NCBI GenBank assembly: GCA_964526565.1
Contig: CAZGMC010000060.1
Location: 1-26,684, forward strand
DNA: 26,684 bases
Origin: CAZGMC01 sp964526565
GTDB taxonomy: Bacteria > Pseudomonadota > Alphaproteobacteria > DSM-16000 > Inquilinaceae
Direction: 5' to 3'
Shown: positions 1 to 10,343 of the stretch, one piece after another
Position numbering within the stretch: position 1 is the first letter of the stretch
Layout of the letters: every line of letters begins with the position of its first letter
Notes under the pieces: generated by a model
The model's database searches: none
What the model was told of the DNA's origin: nothing
Seen by the model: only the letters and a program-made list of their open reading frames with translations
Program-made: the position numbers and the translations under genes

Positions 1-1398
<1,398 letters not shown>

Positions 1399-1504
1399 GT
1401 CAACTCCTCCCGCACCGGCGCAAGGGGGCGGCCGGCGCTGTTCGCCCGAGGCTGTAAACCCCATGATCCCCCTTGATTTAGCGTCTTCCACGCCGGCGTT
1501 CAAA

Positions 1505-1540
1505 TGAACCGGCGGGTGAACCGGCGGGTGAACCGGCGGG
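1505..1540. repeat. 12-bp tandem repeat, three copies
   Basis: The unit tgaaccggcggg occurs three times head to tail without mismatch. It lies in the 259-bp spacer between the divergent aconitase and histidine kinase genes. The unit has no internal symmetry. The rest of the spacer (1399-1504 and 1541-1657) holds the aconitase ribosome binding site and presumably both promoters, but I see no convincing -35/-10 pair. Confidence 0.9.
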
Positions 1541-1657
1541 ACGGCGGTTCCGGACGCTCGTTCAGGCCGATCGGCCATCCTGCAACTTGCTGTGTTTCGG
1601 CGGCCCTCAACGTTCCGATATACTGTGCGGCAACCGGCCCGCAGCGACGGAACCTCG

Positions 1658-3145
<1,488 letters not shown>

Positions 3146-3159
3146 GGGCGCCGGCGACC

Positions 3160-3242
3160 GGACCCGGCCGGCCCGGACCCGGCCCGCCCGGACCCGGCCC
3201 GCCCGGACCCGGCCCGCCCGGACCCGGCCCGCCCGGACCCGG
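3160..3242. repeat. 15-bp GC-rich tandem repeat, about 5.5 copies
   Basis: The unit ggacccggcccgccc is repeated with a constant 15-bp period. The first copy carries one variant base (ggccgg for ggcccg) and the array ends in a partial unit. It begins 15 bp after the histidine kinase stop and ends about 160 bp before the next start. Because the period is a multiple of three, it is open in several frames and would read as Gly-Pro-rich collagen-like sequence. No plausible start or conserved domain goes with that reading, so I treat the array as non-coding. Confidence 0.93.
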
Positions 3243-3400
3243 TGCGGGCGATCGCCGGGCCAACCACGGCAACCCCGGTGCATATCGCCGCGGCCACCGC
3301 GATTGCGGCTTATCCATTGGGACTGATATGGTTGCTCAGCAATCCGACCGACCGTGCCCGGACGATACGGCAGCAGCAGCGACAGGGGAGGCAGCGAACC

Positions 3401-4108
3401 ATGGCGACGACACCGCAGGAAGCGCTGGCCGCCGTCATCGGCGCCCGCGGGCTCGGTTCGGGCCGCCAGCCGGGCGAGGCCGAGAAGCCGCCGGTCGTCA
3501 CCATCGCCCGCGACTACGGCTGCGGCGCCGAGCGCGTCGGCCGTGCCCTGGCCGAGGCGCTGCACGTCGACTACTACGACAAGGACATTGTCGAGCGCAT
3601 CGCCGAGGCGGCGCACGAGGACAAGTCGGCGATGGCCCTGCTCGACGAGACGGACATCGACAAGTGGGGGCTGTGGCTGTCGTCACTGACGACCCACACG
3701 CGCCTGCACCCGACGCTGTACATGCGCCAGCTGATCAACATCGTGCTGTATATCGGCAGCACCGGCGGCGTGATCATGGGCCGCGGCGCCCACCTGATCC
3801 TGCGCGGCCGCGGCGCCTTCCGGCTGCGCCTGGTCGGTTCGGTGGAGCATTGCGCCCGCCGCATCGCCGCCGAGGAGGGCCTGGACAAGACCGAGGCCGC
3901 GGCCAAGGTGCGCGACACCAACCAGAAGCGCGCCCGGTTCCTCTGGGAGCACTTCAAGTCGCGGACCAACGAGCCGCACAATTTCGACCTGATCCTCAAC
4001 ACCGACGGCTTCCCCAAGGTGGACGACCTGGTCCACATCGTGCTGGCCGCCCACGCCGCCCACGAGGCCGGCCACGCCGTCAAGGCCGCCGCCGAAACCG
4101 CCGCCTGA
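3401..4108 (+). CDS. Cytidylate kinase-like family protein
   Basis: This 235-residue protein has the look of the cytidylate-kinase-like family (Pfam Cytidylate_kin2), a P-loop relative of nucleoside monophosphate kinases. The N-terminal VVTIARDYGCGAERVGRALA stands where Cmk has its Walker A loop. As in other members, the canonical GKG lysine is replaced (GAERVG). Further on come YYDKDIVERIAEAAHEDKSA, GGVIMGRGAHLILRG and an arginine-rich lid-like stretch (CARRIAAEEGL). The family's substrate is not established, so CMP kinase activity should not be assumed. The start at ATG 3401 is supported by a strong Shine-Dalgarno (aggggagg, 3384-3391). An in-frame extension to 3242 would add a TM-like stretch but has no such site. 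kdsA starts 13 bp after the stop, so the two are probably co-transcribed. Confidence 0.88.
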   Translation: MATTPQEALAAVIGARGLGSGRQPGEAEKPPVVTIARDYGCGAERVGRALAEALHVDYYDKDIVERIAEAAHEDKSAMALLDETDIDKWGLWLSSLTTHTRLHPTLYMRQLINIVLYIGSTGGVIMGRGAHLILRGRGAFRLRLVGSVEHCARRIAAEEGLDKTEAAAKVRDTNQKRARFLWEHFKSRTNEPHNFDLILNTDGFPKVDDLVHIVLAAHAAHEAGHAVKAAAETAA

Positions 4109-4121
4109 CCGCGTCCCGCCG

Positions 4122-4964
4122 ATGACCGTCCCCCGCACCGTCACCATCGGCCCGGTCGCCGTGGCCAACGACCGGCCGCTGGTGCTGATCGCCGGGCCGT
4201 GTGCCCTGGAAAGCCGCGAGCATGCGCTGGAGACGGCGGTGGCGCTGGCCGCCATGGCGGCACGGCAGGGGCTCGGCTTCGTCTACAAGACCTCGTTCGA
4301 CAAGGCCAACCGCACGTCGCTGGACAGTCCGCGCGGGGCGGGTCTGGAGGCGGCGCTGCCGGTGTTCGCCGAGGTGCGGGCGCGGGTCGGCTGTCCGGTG
4401 CTGACCGACGTACACGAGCCGGCCCAGTGCGCGGCCGTGGCCGGCGTGGTGGACGTGCTGCAGATCCCGGCGTTCCTGTGCCGGCAGACCGACCTGCTGG
4501 TCGCCGCGGCGCGCACCGGCCGCGCGGTCAACGTCAAGAAGGGCCAGTTCCTGGCGCCGTGGGACATGGTCCCCGTCGCCGCCAAGGTCGCCGCCGCCGG
4601 CAACGAGGACATCCTGCTGACCGAGCGCGGCGCCAGCTTCGGCTACAACACCCTGGTGTCGGACATGCGCGCCCTGCCGGTCCTGGCGCAGACCGGGTAT
4701 CCGGTGGTGTTCGACGCCACCCACTCGGTGCAGCAGCCGGGCGGCCTGGGCGGGCGCAGCGGCGGCCAGCGCGAGTTCGTCCCGGTGCTGGCTCGCGCCG
4801 CCGTTGCCGTCGGGGTCGCCGCGGTGTTCATCGAGACCCATCCCGATCCCGACCGCGCTCCCAGCGACGGCCCCAACATGGTGCCACTGGCGGAACTGGA
4901 GCCGCTGCTGGCCATGCTGGTCGCCCTCGACCGCATCGCCAAGGGTCATTCGACGGCGGCATGA
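4122..4964 (+). CDS. kdsA: 3-deoxy-8-phosphooctulonate synthase (KdsA)
   Basis: KdsA condenses phosphoenolpyruvate with D-arabinose 5-phosphate to give Kdo-8-phosphate, the precursor of the Kdo core sugar of lipopolysaccharide. The 280-residue protein is full length. Diagnostic blocks are LIAGPCALES near the N-terminus, YKTSFDKANRTS, TDVHEP, QIPAFLCRQTDLL, NVKKGQF, ERGASFGYN, FDATHSVQQPG and FIETHPDPDRAPSDGPNM. Cys27 in AGPCALES sits where metal-independent KdsA has Asn. Together with the downstream His, Glu and Asp, this places the enzyme in the metal-dependent class of KDO8P synthases (family knowledge, not tested here). The start is ATG 4122, only 13 bp after the kinase-like gene. The upstream ribosome binding site is weak, which fits translational dependence on that gene. 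It implies a Gram-negative outer membrane with Kdo. Confidence 0.96.
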   Translation: MTVPRTVTIGPVAVANDRPLVLIAGPCALESREHALETAVALAAMAARQGLGFVYKTSFDKANRTSLDSPRGAGLEAALPVFAEVRARVGCPVLTDVHEPAQCAAVAGVVDVLQIPAFLCRQTDLLVAAARTGRAVNVKKGQFLAPWDMVPVAAKVAAAGNEDILLTERGASFGYNTLVSDMRALPVLAQTGYPVVFDATHSVQQPGGLGGRSGGQREFVPVLARAAVAVGVAAVFIETHPDPDRAPSDGPNMVPLAELEPLLAMLVALDRIAKGHSTAA

Positions 4965-5116
4965 CGGCCCGGTCGCCGGTCCCGGCCAGCCGGGCCTGAC
5001 CCTTCGGCCAGTGGACCATCCGGCGGCCTTGACGCGGCAGCCCGGCCGCGCCGCAATGGGCGGCGGGAAGCGTGGAGGAGCCGGGGCGGGCGGCGCGCCC
5101 GCCGGCGAGGCGATGC

Positions 5117-6562
5117 ATGGATTTCCTGGGGCCTTACTGGCCGCTGCCGCTGGGGCTGGATGCGGTGCTGGCGACGTTCGCCTCGGCCCACGTGGTGCTG
5201 CACAAGCGTGACGTGCGGGCGGCGATCGGCTGGGTCGGCATCATCTGGCTGGTGCCGCTGCTGGGGCCGCTGCTGTACTGGCTGCTCGGCATCAACCGCA
5301 TCCGCCGCCGCGCCGGGCGGCTGCGGCCGGGCCGGCTGCACCACCAGCCGGGGCAGGGCGTGCCGGCGGTGGGGGCCGCCGAGGTCGCGGCGGCGGTGCC
5401 GGCGGCGGCCGGACACCTGGCCGGGCAGGCGGCGTTTACGGAGCGGGTCGTCGGGGTGCCGCTGACGGCGGGCAACGCCGTGACGCCGCTGATCGGCGGT
5501 GACGCTGCCTATCCGTCCATGGTCGAGGCGATCGACGGCGCCGACCACAGCGTGGCGCTGACCAGCTACATCTTCGACGCCGACCGGGCCGGCACCCGCT
5601 TCGCCGATGCCCTGGCGCGGGCCATGCGCCGCGGCGTCGCCGTGCGCGTGCTGGTCGATGCCGTGGGCGCGCGGTATTCGCGGCCGCGCATGGTCGCCGG
5701 CCTGCGCCGGCGCGGCATCCCGGCGGCCGAGTTCATGCGCGCCCTCATCCCGTGGCGCATGCCGTACCTGAACCTGCGCAGCCACCGCAAGATCCTGGTG
5801 GTGGACGGGCGGGTCGGCTTCACCGGCGGCATGAACATCCGTGCCGGCTGCCTGGGTGACGACCACCGGCCGCCGGCCATCGCCGACGTGCACTTCCGCG
5901 TCGAGGGCCCCGTGGTGGCGCAGTTCGTGGACGCCTTCGCCGAGGACTGGGCCTTCACCACGGGCGAGCGGCTTGACGGCCCGGGCTGGTACCCGCCGCT
6001 GCGGGCTGCCGGAGAGACCTTCGCCCGCGGCATCGCCGACGGGCCGGACGAGAACTTCGAGAAGACACGCTGGACGATCCTGGGGGCGCTGACGCGGGCG
6101 CAGTCGCGGGTGCGCATCGTCACCCCCTATTTCCTGCCGGACTGGACGCTGGTCACCTCGCTGGACCTGGCCGCGCTGCGCGGCGTGACGGTGGACATCG
6201 TGCTGCCGAAGTGCAGCAATCTGCGCCTGGTGCAGTGGGCATCGATGGCCGAGGTGCCGCAGGTGCTGGGCCGCGGCTGCCGGGTGTGGCAGACGCCGGC
6301 GCCGTTCGACCATGCCAAGCTGATGGTGGTGGACGGCGGCTGGTCGCTGATCGGCTCGACCAACTGGGACCCGCGCAGCCTGCGCCTGAACTTCGAGTTC
6401 AACGTCGAATGCTACGATGCACGGCTGGCGCAACGGCTCGATGCCCTGATCGACGCGCGCATCGCTGCGGCGCGGGCCCTGAGCCTGGCCGACGTGGCGG
6501 CGCGGCCGTTGCCGATCCGGCTGCGCGACGGTGTGGCGCGGCTGTTCTCACCCTATCTGTAA
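5117..6562 (+). CDS. cls: Cardiolipin synthase, phospholipase D type
   Basis: This 481-residue inner-membrane enzyme makes cardiolipin from phosphatidylglycerol. Two hydrophobic segments, at about residues 4-24 and 36-58 (IGWVGIIWLVPLLGPLLYWL), match the usual N-terminal anchor. Two HKD catalytic motifs follow. The first is SHRKILVVDGRVGFTGGMNI (H223, K225, D230) and the second DHAKLMVVDGGWSLIGSTNW (H399, K401, D406). TSYIFDADRAG and TPYFLPD are also typical of bacterial Cls. I chose ATG 5117 (MDFLGPYWPLPLGL) because it begins just before the first membrane helix and has GAGG about 7 bp upstream. A GTG at 5072 would add 15 arginine-rich residues. It lies 152 bp after kdsA. The ending RDGVARLFSPYL is a normal Cls C-terminus. 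Confidence 0.94.
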   Translation: MDFLGPYWPLPLGLDAVLATFASAHVVLHKRDVRAAIGWVGIIWLVPLLGPLLYWLLGINRIRRRAGRLRPGRLHHQPGQGVPAVGAAEVAAAVPAAAGHLAGQAAFTERVVGVPLTAGNAVTPLIGGDAAYPSMVEAIDGADHSVALTSYIFDADRAGTRFADALARAMRRGVAVRVLVDAVGARYSRPRMVAGLRRRGIPAAEFMRALIPWRMPYLNLRSHRKILVVDGRVGFTGGMNIRAGCLGDDHRPPAIADVHFRVEGPVVAQFVDAFAEDWAFTTGERLDGPGWYPPLRAAGETFARGIADGPDENFEKTRWTILGALTRAQSRVRIVTPYFLPDWTLVTSLDLAALRGVTVDIVLPKCSNLRLVQWASMAEVPQVLGRGCRVWQTPAPFDHAKLMVVDGGWSLIGSTNWDPRSLRLNFEFNVECYDARLAQRLDALIDARIAAARALSLADVAARPLPIRLRDGVARLFSPYL

Positions 6563-6734
6563 GGGTCAGAGCTTTGGACTCCGGCGGTCCGGCGGGGGTT
6601 GTGTTTCCGCCGTTGCGCGCGCGGCGCCAAGGACGGACAATCAAGGTCAAAGCCCGCCCGGTACCGGTCGGCACGGAAACGGTGGTGGCGCGGCCTGGCG
6701 GTGGAAACGGGCTCACGACGGATAGAGGCGTGAT

Positions 6735-7334
6735 ATGAAGGACCAATCGTTCAAGGCGCCGATTGCGGCCGGTTCTGCCGCGATCGATGCCATCTTCGAG
6801 CTCTTCGAGCAGCGCGGCAACTCGATCTATCCGGGTGAGGAGGTGACCCAGACCGAGCACAGCCTGCAGACCGCCGAGGCAGCCGAGCAGGCCGGTGCGC
6901 CGCCGGCCCTGGTGGCGGCCGGTCTGCTGCACGACATCGGTCATTTCTTGCACGGCTTCACCCAGGACGCCGCGGTGCAGGGCATCAACACCCGGCACGA
7001 GGACATCGGCGCGGCCTGGCTGGCGCGCTGCTTCGGCCCGGAGCTGACCGAGCCGATCAAGCTCCACGTCGCGGCCAAGCGCTATCTGTGCGCGGTCGAT
7101 CCCGACTATTTCGAGGGCCTGTCGGAGGCCTCACGGCGCAGCCTGGAACTGCAGGGCGGCCCGATGACGGCCTCGGGCATCGCCACCTTCAAGGCCAACC
7201 CCTACTGCGCCGACGCCGTGGCGCTGCGCCGCTACGACGACGCCGGCAAGGAACGCGGCCGCCCGGTCAAGGACCTGGAGCAGTACCGCCCGCTGCTGGA
7301 ATCCCTGCTGGTGGAAACGGCAACGGCGGCGTGA
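6735..7334 (+). CDS. PhnZ/TmpB-like HD-domain mixed-valent diiron oxygenase
   Basis: This 199-residue HD-domain protein looks like the PhnZ group, whose founding member oxidatively cleaves 2-amino-1-hydroxyethylphosphonate to glycine and phosphate. It has the full metal and substrate pattern of that group: IYPGEEVTQTEH (Tyr32, Glu35, His42), LLHDIGH (His66-Asp67, His70), RHED (His88), KLHVAAKRY (His111, Lys115) and RRYDDAG (Asp168). Spacing between these residues matches that recalled for PhnZ almost exactly, so catalysis of an O2-dependent C-P or C-C cleavage is more likely than phosphohydrolase activity. The start at ATG 6735 has a GAGG about 10 bp upstream. No phnY-type partner hydroxylase or phosphonate transporter is adjacent, so the substrate is open. 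A terminator follows at 7400-7434. Confidence 0.85.
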   Translation: MKDQSFKAPIAAGSAAIDAIFELFEQRGNSIYPGEEVTQTEHSLQTAEAAEQAGAPPALVAAGLLHDIGHFLHGFTQDAAVQGINTRHEDIGAAWLARCFGPELTEPIKLHVAAKRYLCAVDPDYFEGLSEASRRSLELQGGPMTASGIATFKANPYCADAVALRRYDDAGKERGRPVKDLEQYRPLLESLLVETATAA

Positions 7335-7399
7335 CCGTGCGGAGCCGAAGCAGGGCACGATGGCAACGGGCCCTGCCAGACCGTCCGGATGAACGCGAA

Positions 7400-7434
7400 G
7401 CCGCGCGGGGCCCATGCCTGCGCGGCCTTTTTTT
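7400..7434 (+). terminator. Rho-independent terminator after the HD-domain oxygenase gene
   Basis: The arms GCCGCGC (7400-7406) and GCGCGGC (7420-7426) pair perfectly over seven bases around a 13-nt loop. One C and a run of seven T (7428-7434) follow. It lies 65 bp after the oxygenase stop. A second, T-less inverted repeat, GCAGGGC/GCCCTGC (7350-7356 and 7370-7376), lies just upstream. Confidence 0.88.
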
Positions 7435-7462
7435 CTTGTATGGAGCGGGGGCGCCGCCTCGG

Positions 7463-8611
7463 CTACTCCGGAAACGGCAGGACCTCGGCGCTCTCTTCCA
7501 CCACCTCGCGCTGCACGTCGGGGAAGCCCTTGGGCGTGCCGATCTTGAGGCGGTCGCGGGCGAACATCGGGGCGCTCAGCATGTAGTGAGCCAGCAGCTG
7601 CGACACCGAGACGATGCTGTCCAGATGGGTGCGCTCATAGCCGTGGCTGGCGTCCAGGCCGAAGCAGGCCAGGGCCGTGCGAATGTCGTTGCCGGCCTCC
7701 ACCGCCGAGGCGCTGTCGCAGCGGTAATAGCGGAACACGTCGCGCTGATGGACGATGCCGTTGTCGGCACACAGGTCGATCAGGTGGCGGGTCAGGTGGT
7801 AGTCGAACGGGCCGCTCGAATCGGCCATGGCGATGGTCACGCCCAGCTCGCCCGAGTTCTGGCCCGGCGCCTGGGTGCCGTTGTCGACCGTGACCATCTC
7901 GGCGACGTCGCCGTGCAGCACCGCCGAGGCGCCCGAGCCGACCTCCTCCGAGATGGTGAACAGCAGGTGGCAGGGCACCGGCAGGCGGGCGGCGGCGTCC
8001 TGGATCGCCTTGGCCGCGGCCAGCATGGCGGCGACGCCGGCCTTGTTGTCCAGGTGGCGCGAGTTGATGAACCCGCCCGGGGTGATCTCCAGCGACGGAT
8101 CGAAGGCGATGAAGTCGCCGATGCGGAAGCCGCGCGCGATCAGGTCGCCGTGGTGCTGGACCATCTCGTCGATCCGCACCTCCAGGTTCTCCCAGCTGAC
8201 CGGCTGGGTGTCGACCTCGGTGTGGTAGGTGTGGCCGGAGGCCTTGAGCGGCAGGATGGTGCCGCGATAGGTGCGGTAGTCGGTGATGATGGTGACGCGC
8301 GTGCCCTCGGCGAACCGCGCCGACCAGGTGCCGATCGGCACCACGGCCAGCCGGCCATTGGGCTTCAGGTCCTTGACCAGCGCGCCCAGGGTGTCGACGT
8401 GGCTGACGATGGCGCGCTCGGGGGCCCGCTGCTCACCCGGCAGGTTCGCCCGGATGGCGCCGCGCCGCGTCAGCTCCACCGGGATGCGCAACTCCAGCAG
8501 CTTGTCGCAGACGTGCTGGACGATGTTGTCGGTGAAGCCGGTGGGGCTGGGGATCTCCAGCAGGCTTTCCAGCGTGGTGAGCAGGTAGTCGGTGTCGATC
8601 GAAAGCGCCAT
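7463..8611 (-). CDS. Osmoprotectant NAGGN-system M42-family peptidase
   Basis: This 382-residue metallopeptidase of the M42 (glutamyl aminopeptidase/endoglucanase-like) type belongs to the subgroup that travels with NAGGN biosynthesis genes. Visible metal-site blocks are IVSHVDTLGALV (His71), INSRHLDNKAGVAA (Asp188), FTISEEVGSG (Glu222-Glu223), VTVDNGTQ (Asp243) and a late HGYERTH. Conserved context suggests a role in turnover of the dipeptide osmolyte, but this is inference. The start is ATG 8611-8609 (MALSIDTDYLLTTLESLLEI), preceded by AAGGACGAGGGG. The stop is TAG at 7463. It is the last gene of the three-gene operon, 44 bp after ngg. The same frame is open far upstream of this start, but there it only mirrors ngg out of frame, so no fusion exists. 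Confidence 0.93.
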   Translation of the reverse strand: MALSIDTDYLLTTLESLLEIPSPTGFTDNIVQHVCDKLLELRIPVELTRRGAIRANLPGEQRAPERAIVSHVDTLGALVKDLKPNGRLAVVPIGTWSARFAEGTRVTIITDYRTYRGTILPLKASGHTYHTEVDTQPVSWENLEVRIDEMVQHHGDLIARGFRIGDFIAFDPSLEITPGGFINSRHLDNKAGVAAMLAAAKAIQDAAARLPVPCHLLFTISEEVGSGASAVLHGDVAEMVTVDNGTQAPGQNSGELGVTIAMADSSGPFDYHLTRHLIDLCADNGIVHQRDVFRYYRCDSASAVEAGNDIRTALACFGLDASHGYERTHLDSIVSVSQLLAHYMLSAPMFARDRLKIGTPKGFPDVQREVVEESAEVLPFPE

Positions 8612-8655
8612 CCCCTCGTCCTTCGCCTGCACATCCGGATAAACGGCCGAGATGC

Positions 8656-10326
8656 CTAATCCGTACGCCGTACGGCGGTCTGGGGGAAGAGCAGATCGAT
8701 GAATCTTTCGGCAGTGGGCTGCGGTTCGTGGTTGGCCAGGCCGGGGCGCTCGTTGGCCTCGATGACGTAATAGTCCGGCCGGTCCGGCGCCTGGATGATG
8801 AAGTCCATGCCGACCACGGGCATTTCCAGCACTTCGGCGGCGCGCACGGCGGCGTCGGCCAGCGTCGGGTGCAGGCTGGGCGTCACGTCGTGAATGGTGC
8901 CGCCGGTGTGCAGGTTGGCCGCCTTGCGCACGCGCAGGTGCTCGCCCGCCGGCAGCACGTCGTCGAGGCCGTAGCCGGCGCGGCGCACGCAACGCTCGGT
9001 CTCGCCGTCCATGGGGATGTGGCTCTCGCCGCCGGTGGCGGCGGCGCGGCGCCGGCTCTGCCGCTCGATCAGGTCGCGAATGGTGTGCTCGCCGGTGCCC
9101 ACCACCTCGGCCGGCTTGCGGATGGCGGCGGCAACCACCTCGCCGCCAATGACGATGACGCGCAGGTCGTCGCCCTGGACGAACTGCTCCAGCAGCACCA
9201 CGTCCGCCAGCCTGGCGGCATTGGTGGTGGCGGCCTCCACCTCTTCCGTTGTGGTCAGGTCGACGGCGACACCGTGGCCCTGCTCGCCGCGGGCCGGCTT
9301 GACGACGATGCGGCCGTACTGCTCCAGGAACCGGGCATTCGCTTCCGCCGTGCCGGCCGTGGTCTGGGCCGGGACGCGCAGTCCGGCCTGCTGCATCAGC
9401 CGCCGCGTCACCGTCTTGTCGTCGCAGCGGCTCATGGCGACGGCCGAGGTCAGGTCCGACAGGCTTTCGCGGCAGGCGATGGAGCGGCCGCCGAGCGTCA
9501 GCCGGAAGAAGCCGCCGGCCGGGTCGGTCGGCTCGACGGCGATGCCGCGCCGCCGCGCCTCGTCGATGATCAGCCGGGCATAGGGGTTGTAGTCGGCGTC
9601 CAGCTCTGGCCCGGCGTACAGCCGCTCGTTCACGATGTTGCGCTTCTTCAGGCAGAACGTCTTGATGTGGGTAAAGCCCAGGTGCTCGTAGAAGCGCACC
9701 GCCTGCTCGTTGCTGTGCAGCACCGAGACATCCATGAAGGCGCGACCGCGGTCGCGGAAGCGCCGCGCCAGGGCGCAGACCAGCTCCTCGCCGATGCCGG
9801 GAAGCGGCGCCTGCGGGTCGACCGCCAGCGACCACAGGCTGGAGCCGTTGGTGCGGTCGCCGAAGCAGGCGACGTGGTCGACGCCGACCACGACGCCGAC
9901 GATGTCGCCCGTGTCGTCGGTCGAGGCGATCAGGAACTCGACCTGGTCGTCGCTGCCGTGGGCCAGCACCACCGCCGGGTCCAGCGGCATCATGTGGTGG
10001 ACCTGGTAGATGCGGTTGGCGCGCTCGATGGCGTGGGGGGTGTCCAGCGTCGTGACCGTGAAGCCCTTGGCCTTGCGCCCGGAGGGCGCCCAGCCGTCCA
10101 GGCCCAGGCGCAGGCTGTGCGACGGGTCGAGGAACACCTCATGCGGCGCGTGGGCCAGCGCCAGGTGCGGCGAGTCGACGTAGAAGGCGATGTTGCGCTT
10201 GCCGTCGGCCTCGTCGCACAGGGCGCGCACCAGGGCGGCGCCGTCGCTGAAGGTCTGGCCGAACACCAGCTTGCCCCAGCCGCAGTCGACCGCGGCATTG
10301 GCCTTGCACAGCATGGACATGGTCAT
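8656..10326 (-). CDS. ngg: N-acetylglutaminylglutamine synthetase (GNAT + ATP-grasp)
   Basis: This 556-residue two-domain enzyme is specific to NAGGN osmolyte synthesis. The N-terminal acetyltransferase domain (about residues 95-225) contains SLWSLAVDPQAPLPGIGEEL for acetyl-CoA binding and AVRFYEHLGF. The C-terminal ATP-grasp domain (about 300-545) resembles that of cyanophycin synthetase. It shows GRIVVKPARGEQGHGVAVDL, VLLEQFVQGDDLRVIVIGGE, a metal-binding DFIIQ and VIEANERPGL. It is thought to N-acetylate glutamine and ligate a second glutamine to form N-acetylglutaminylglutamine. The start is ATG 10326, with GGGAGG about 10 bp upstream (minus strand). In-frame ATGs at 10320 and 10314 are alternatives but too far from that site. 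It starts 17 bp after asnO and is followed 44 bp later by the M42 peptidase. Length and domain order are normal. Confidence 0.94.
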   Translation of the reverse strand: MTMSMLCKANAAVDCGWGKLVFGQTFSDGAALVRALCDEADGKRNIAFYVDSPHLALAHAPHEVFLDPSHSLRLGLDGWAPSGRKAKGFTVTTLDTPHAIERANRIYQVHHMMPLDPAVVLAHGSDDQVEFLIASTDDTGDIVGVVVGVDHVACFGDRTNGSSLWSLAVDPQAPLPGIGEELVCALARRFRDRGRAFMDVSVLHSNEQAVRFYEHLGFTHIKTFCLKKRNIVNERLYAGPELDADYNPYARLIIDEARRRGIAVEPTDPAGGFFRLTLGGRSIACRESLSDLTSAVAMSRCDDKTVTRRLMQQAGLRVPAQTTAGTAEANARFLEQYGRIVVKPARGEQGHGVAVDLTTTEEVEAATTNAARLADVVLLEQFVQGDDLRVIVIGGEVVAAAIRKPAEVVGTGEHTIRDLIERQSRRRAAATGGESHIPMDGETERCVRRAGYGLDDVLPAGEHLRVRKAANLHTGGTIHDVTPSLHPTLADAAVRAAEVLEMPVVGMDFIIQAPDRPDYYVIEANERPGLANHEPQPTAERFIDLLFPQTAVRRTD

Positions 10327-10343
10327 CGCGGGTGACCTCCCGT

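Noticed and set aside
7463..9835. A possible fusion protein joining part of ngg to the M42 peptidase
   Set aside because: The upstream part of this frame is ngg read in the wrong frame. The peptidase has its own ATG and ribosome binding site at 8611, and ngg ends separately at 8656.
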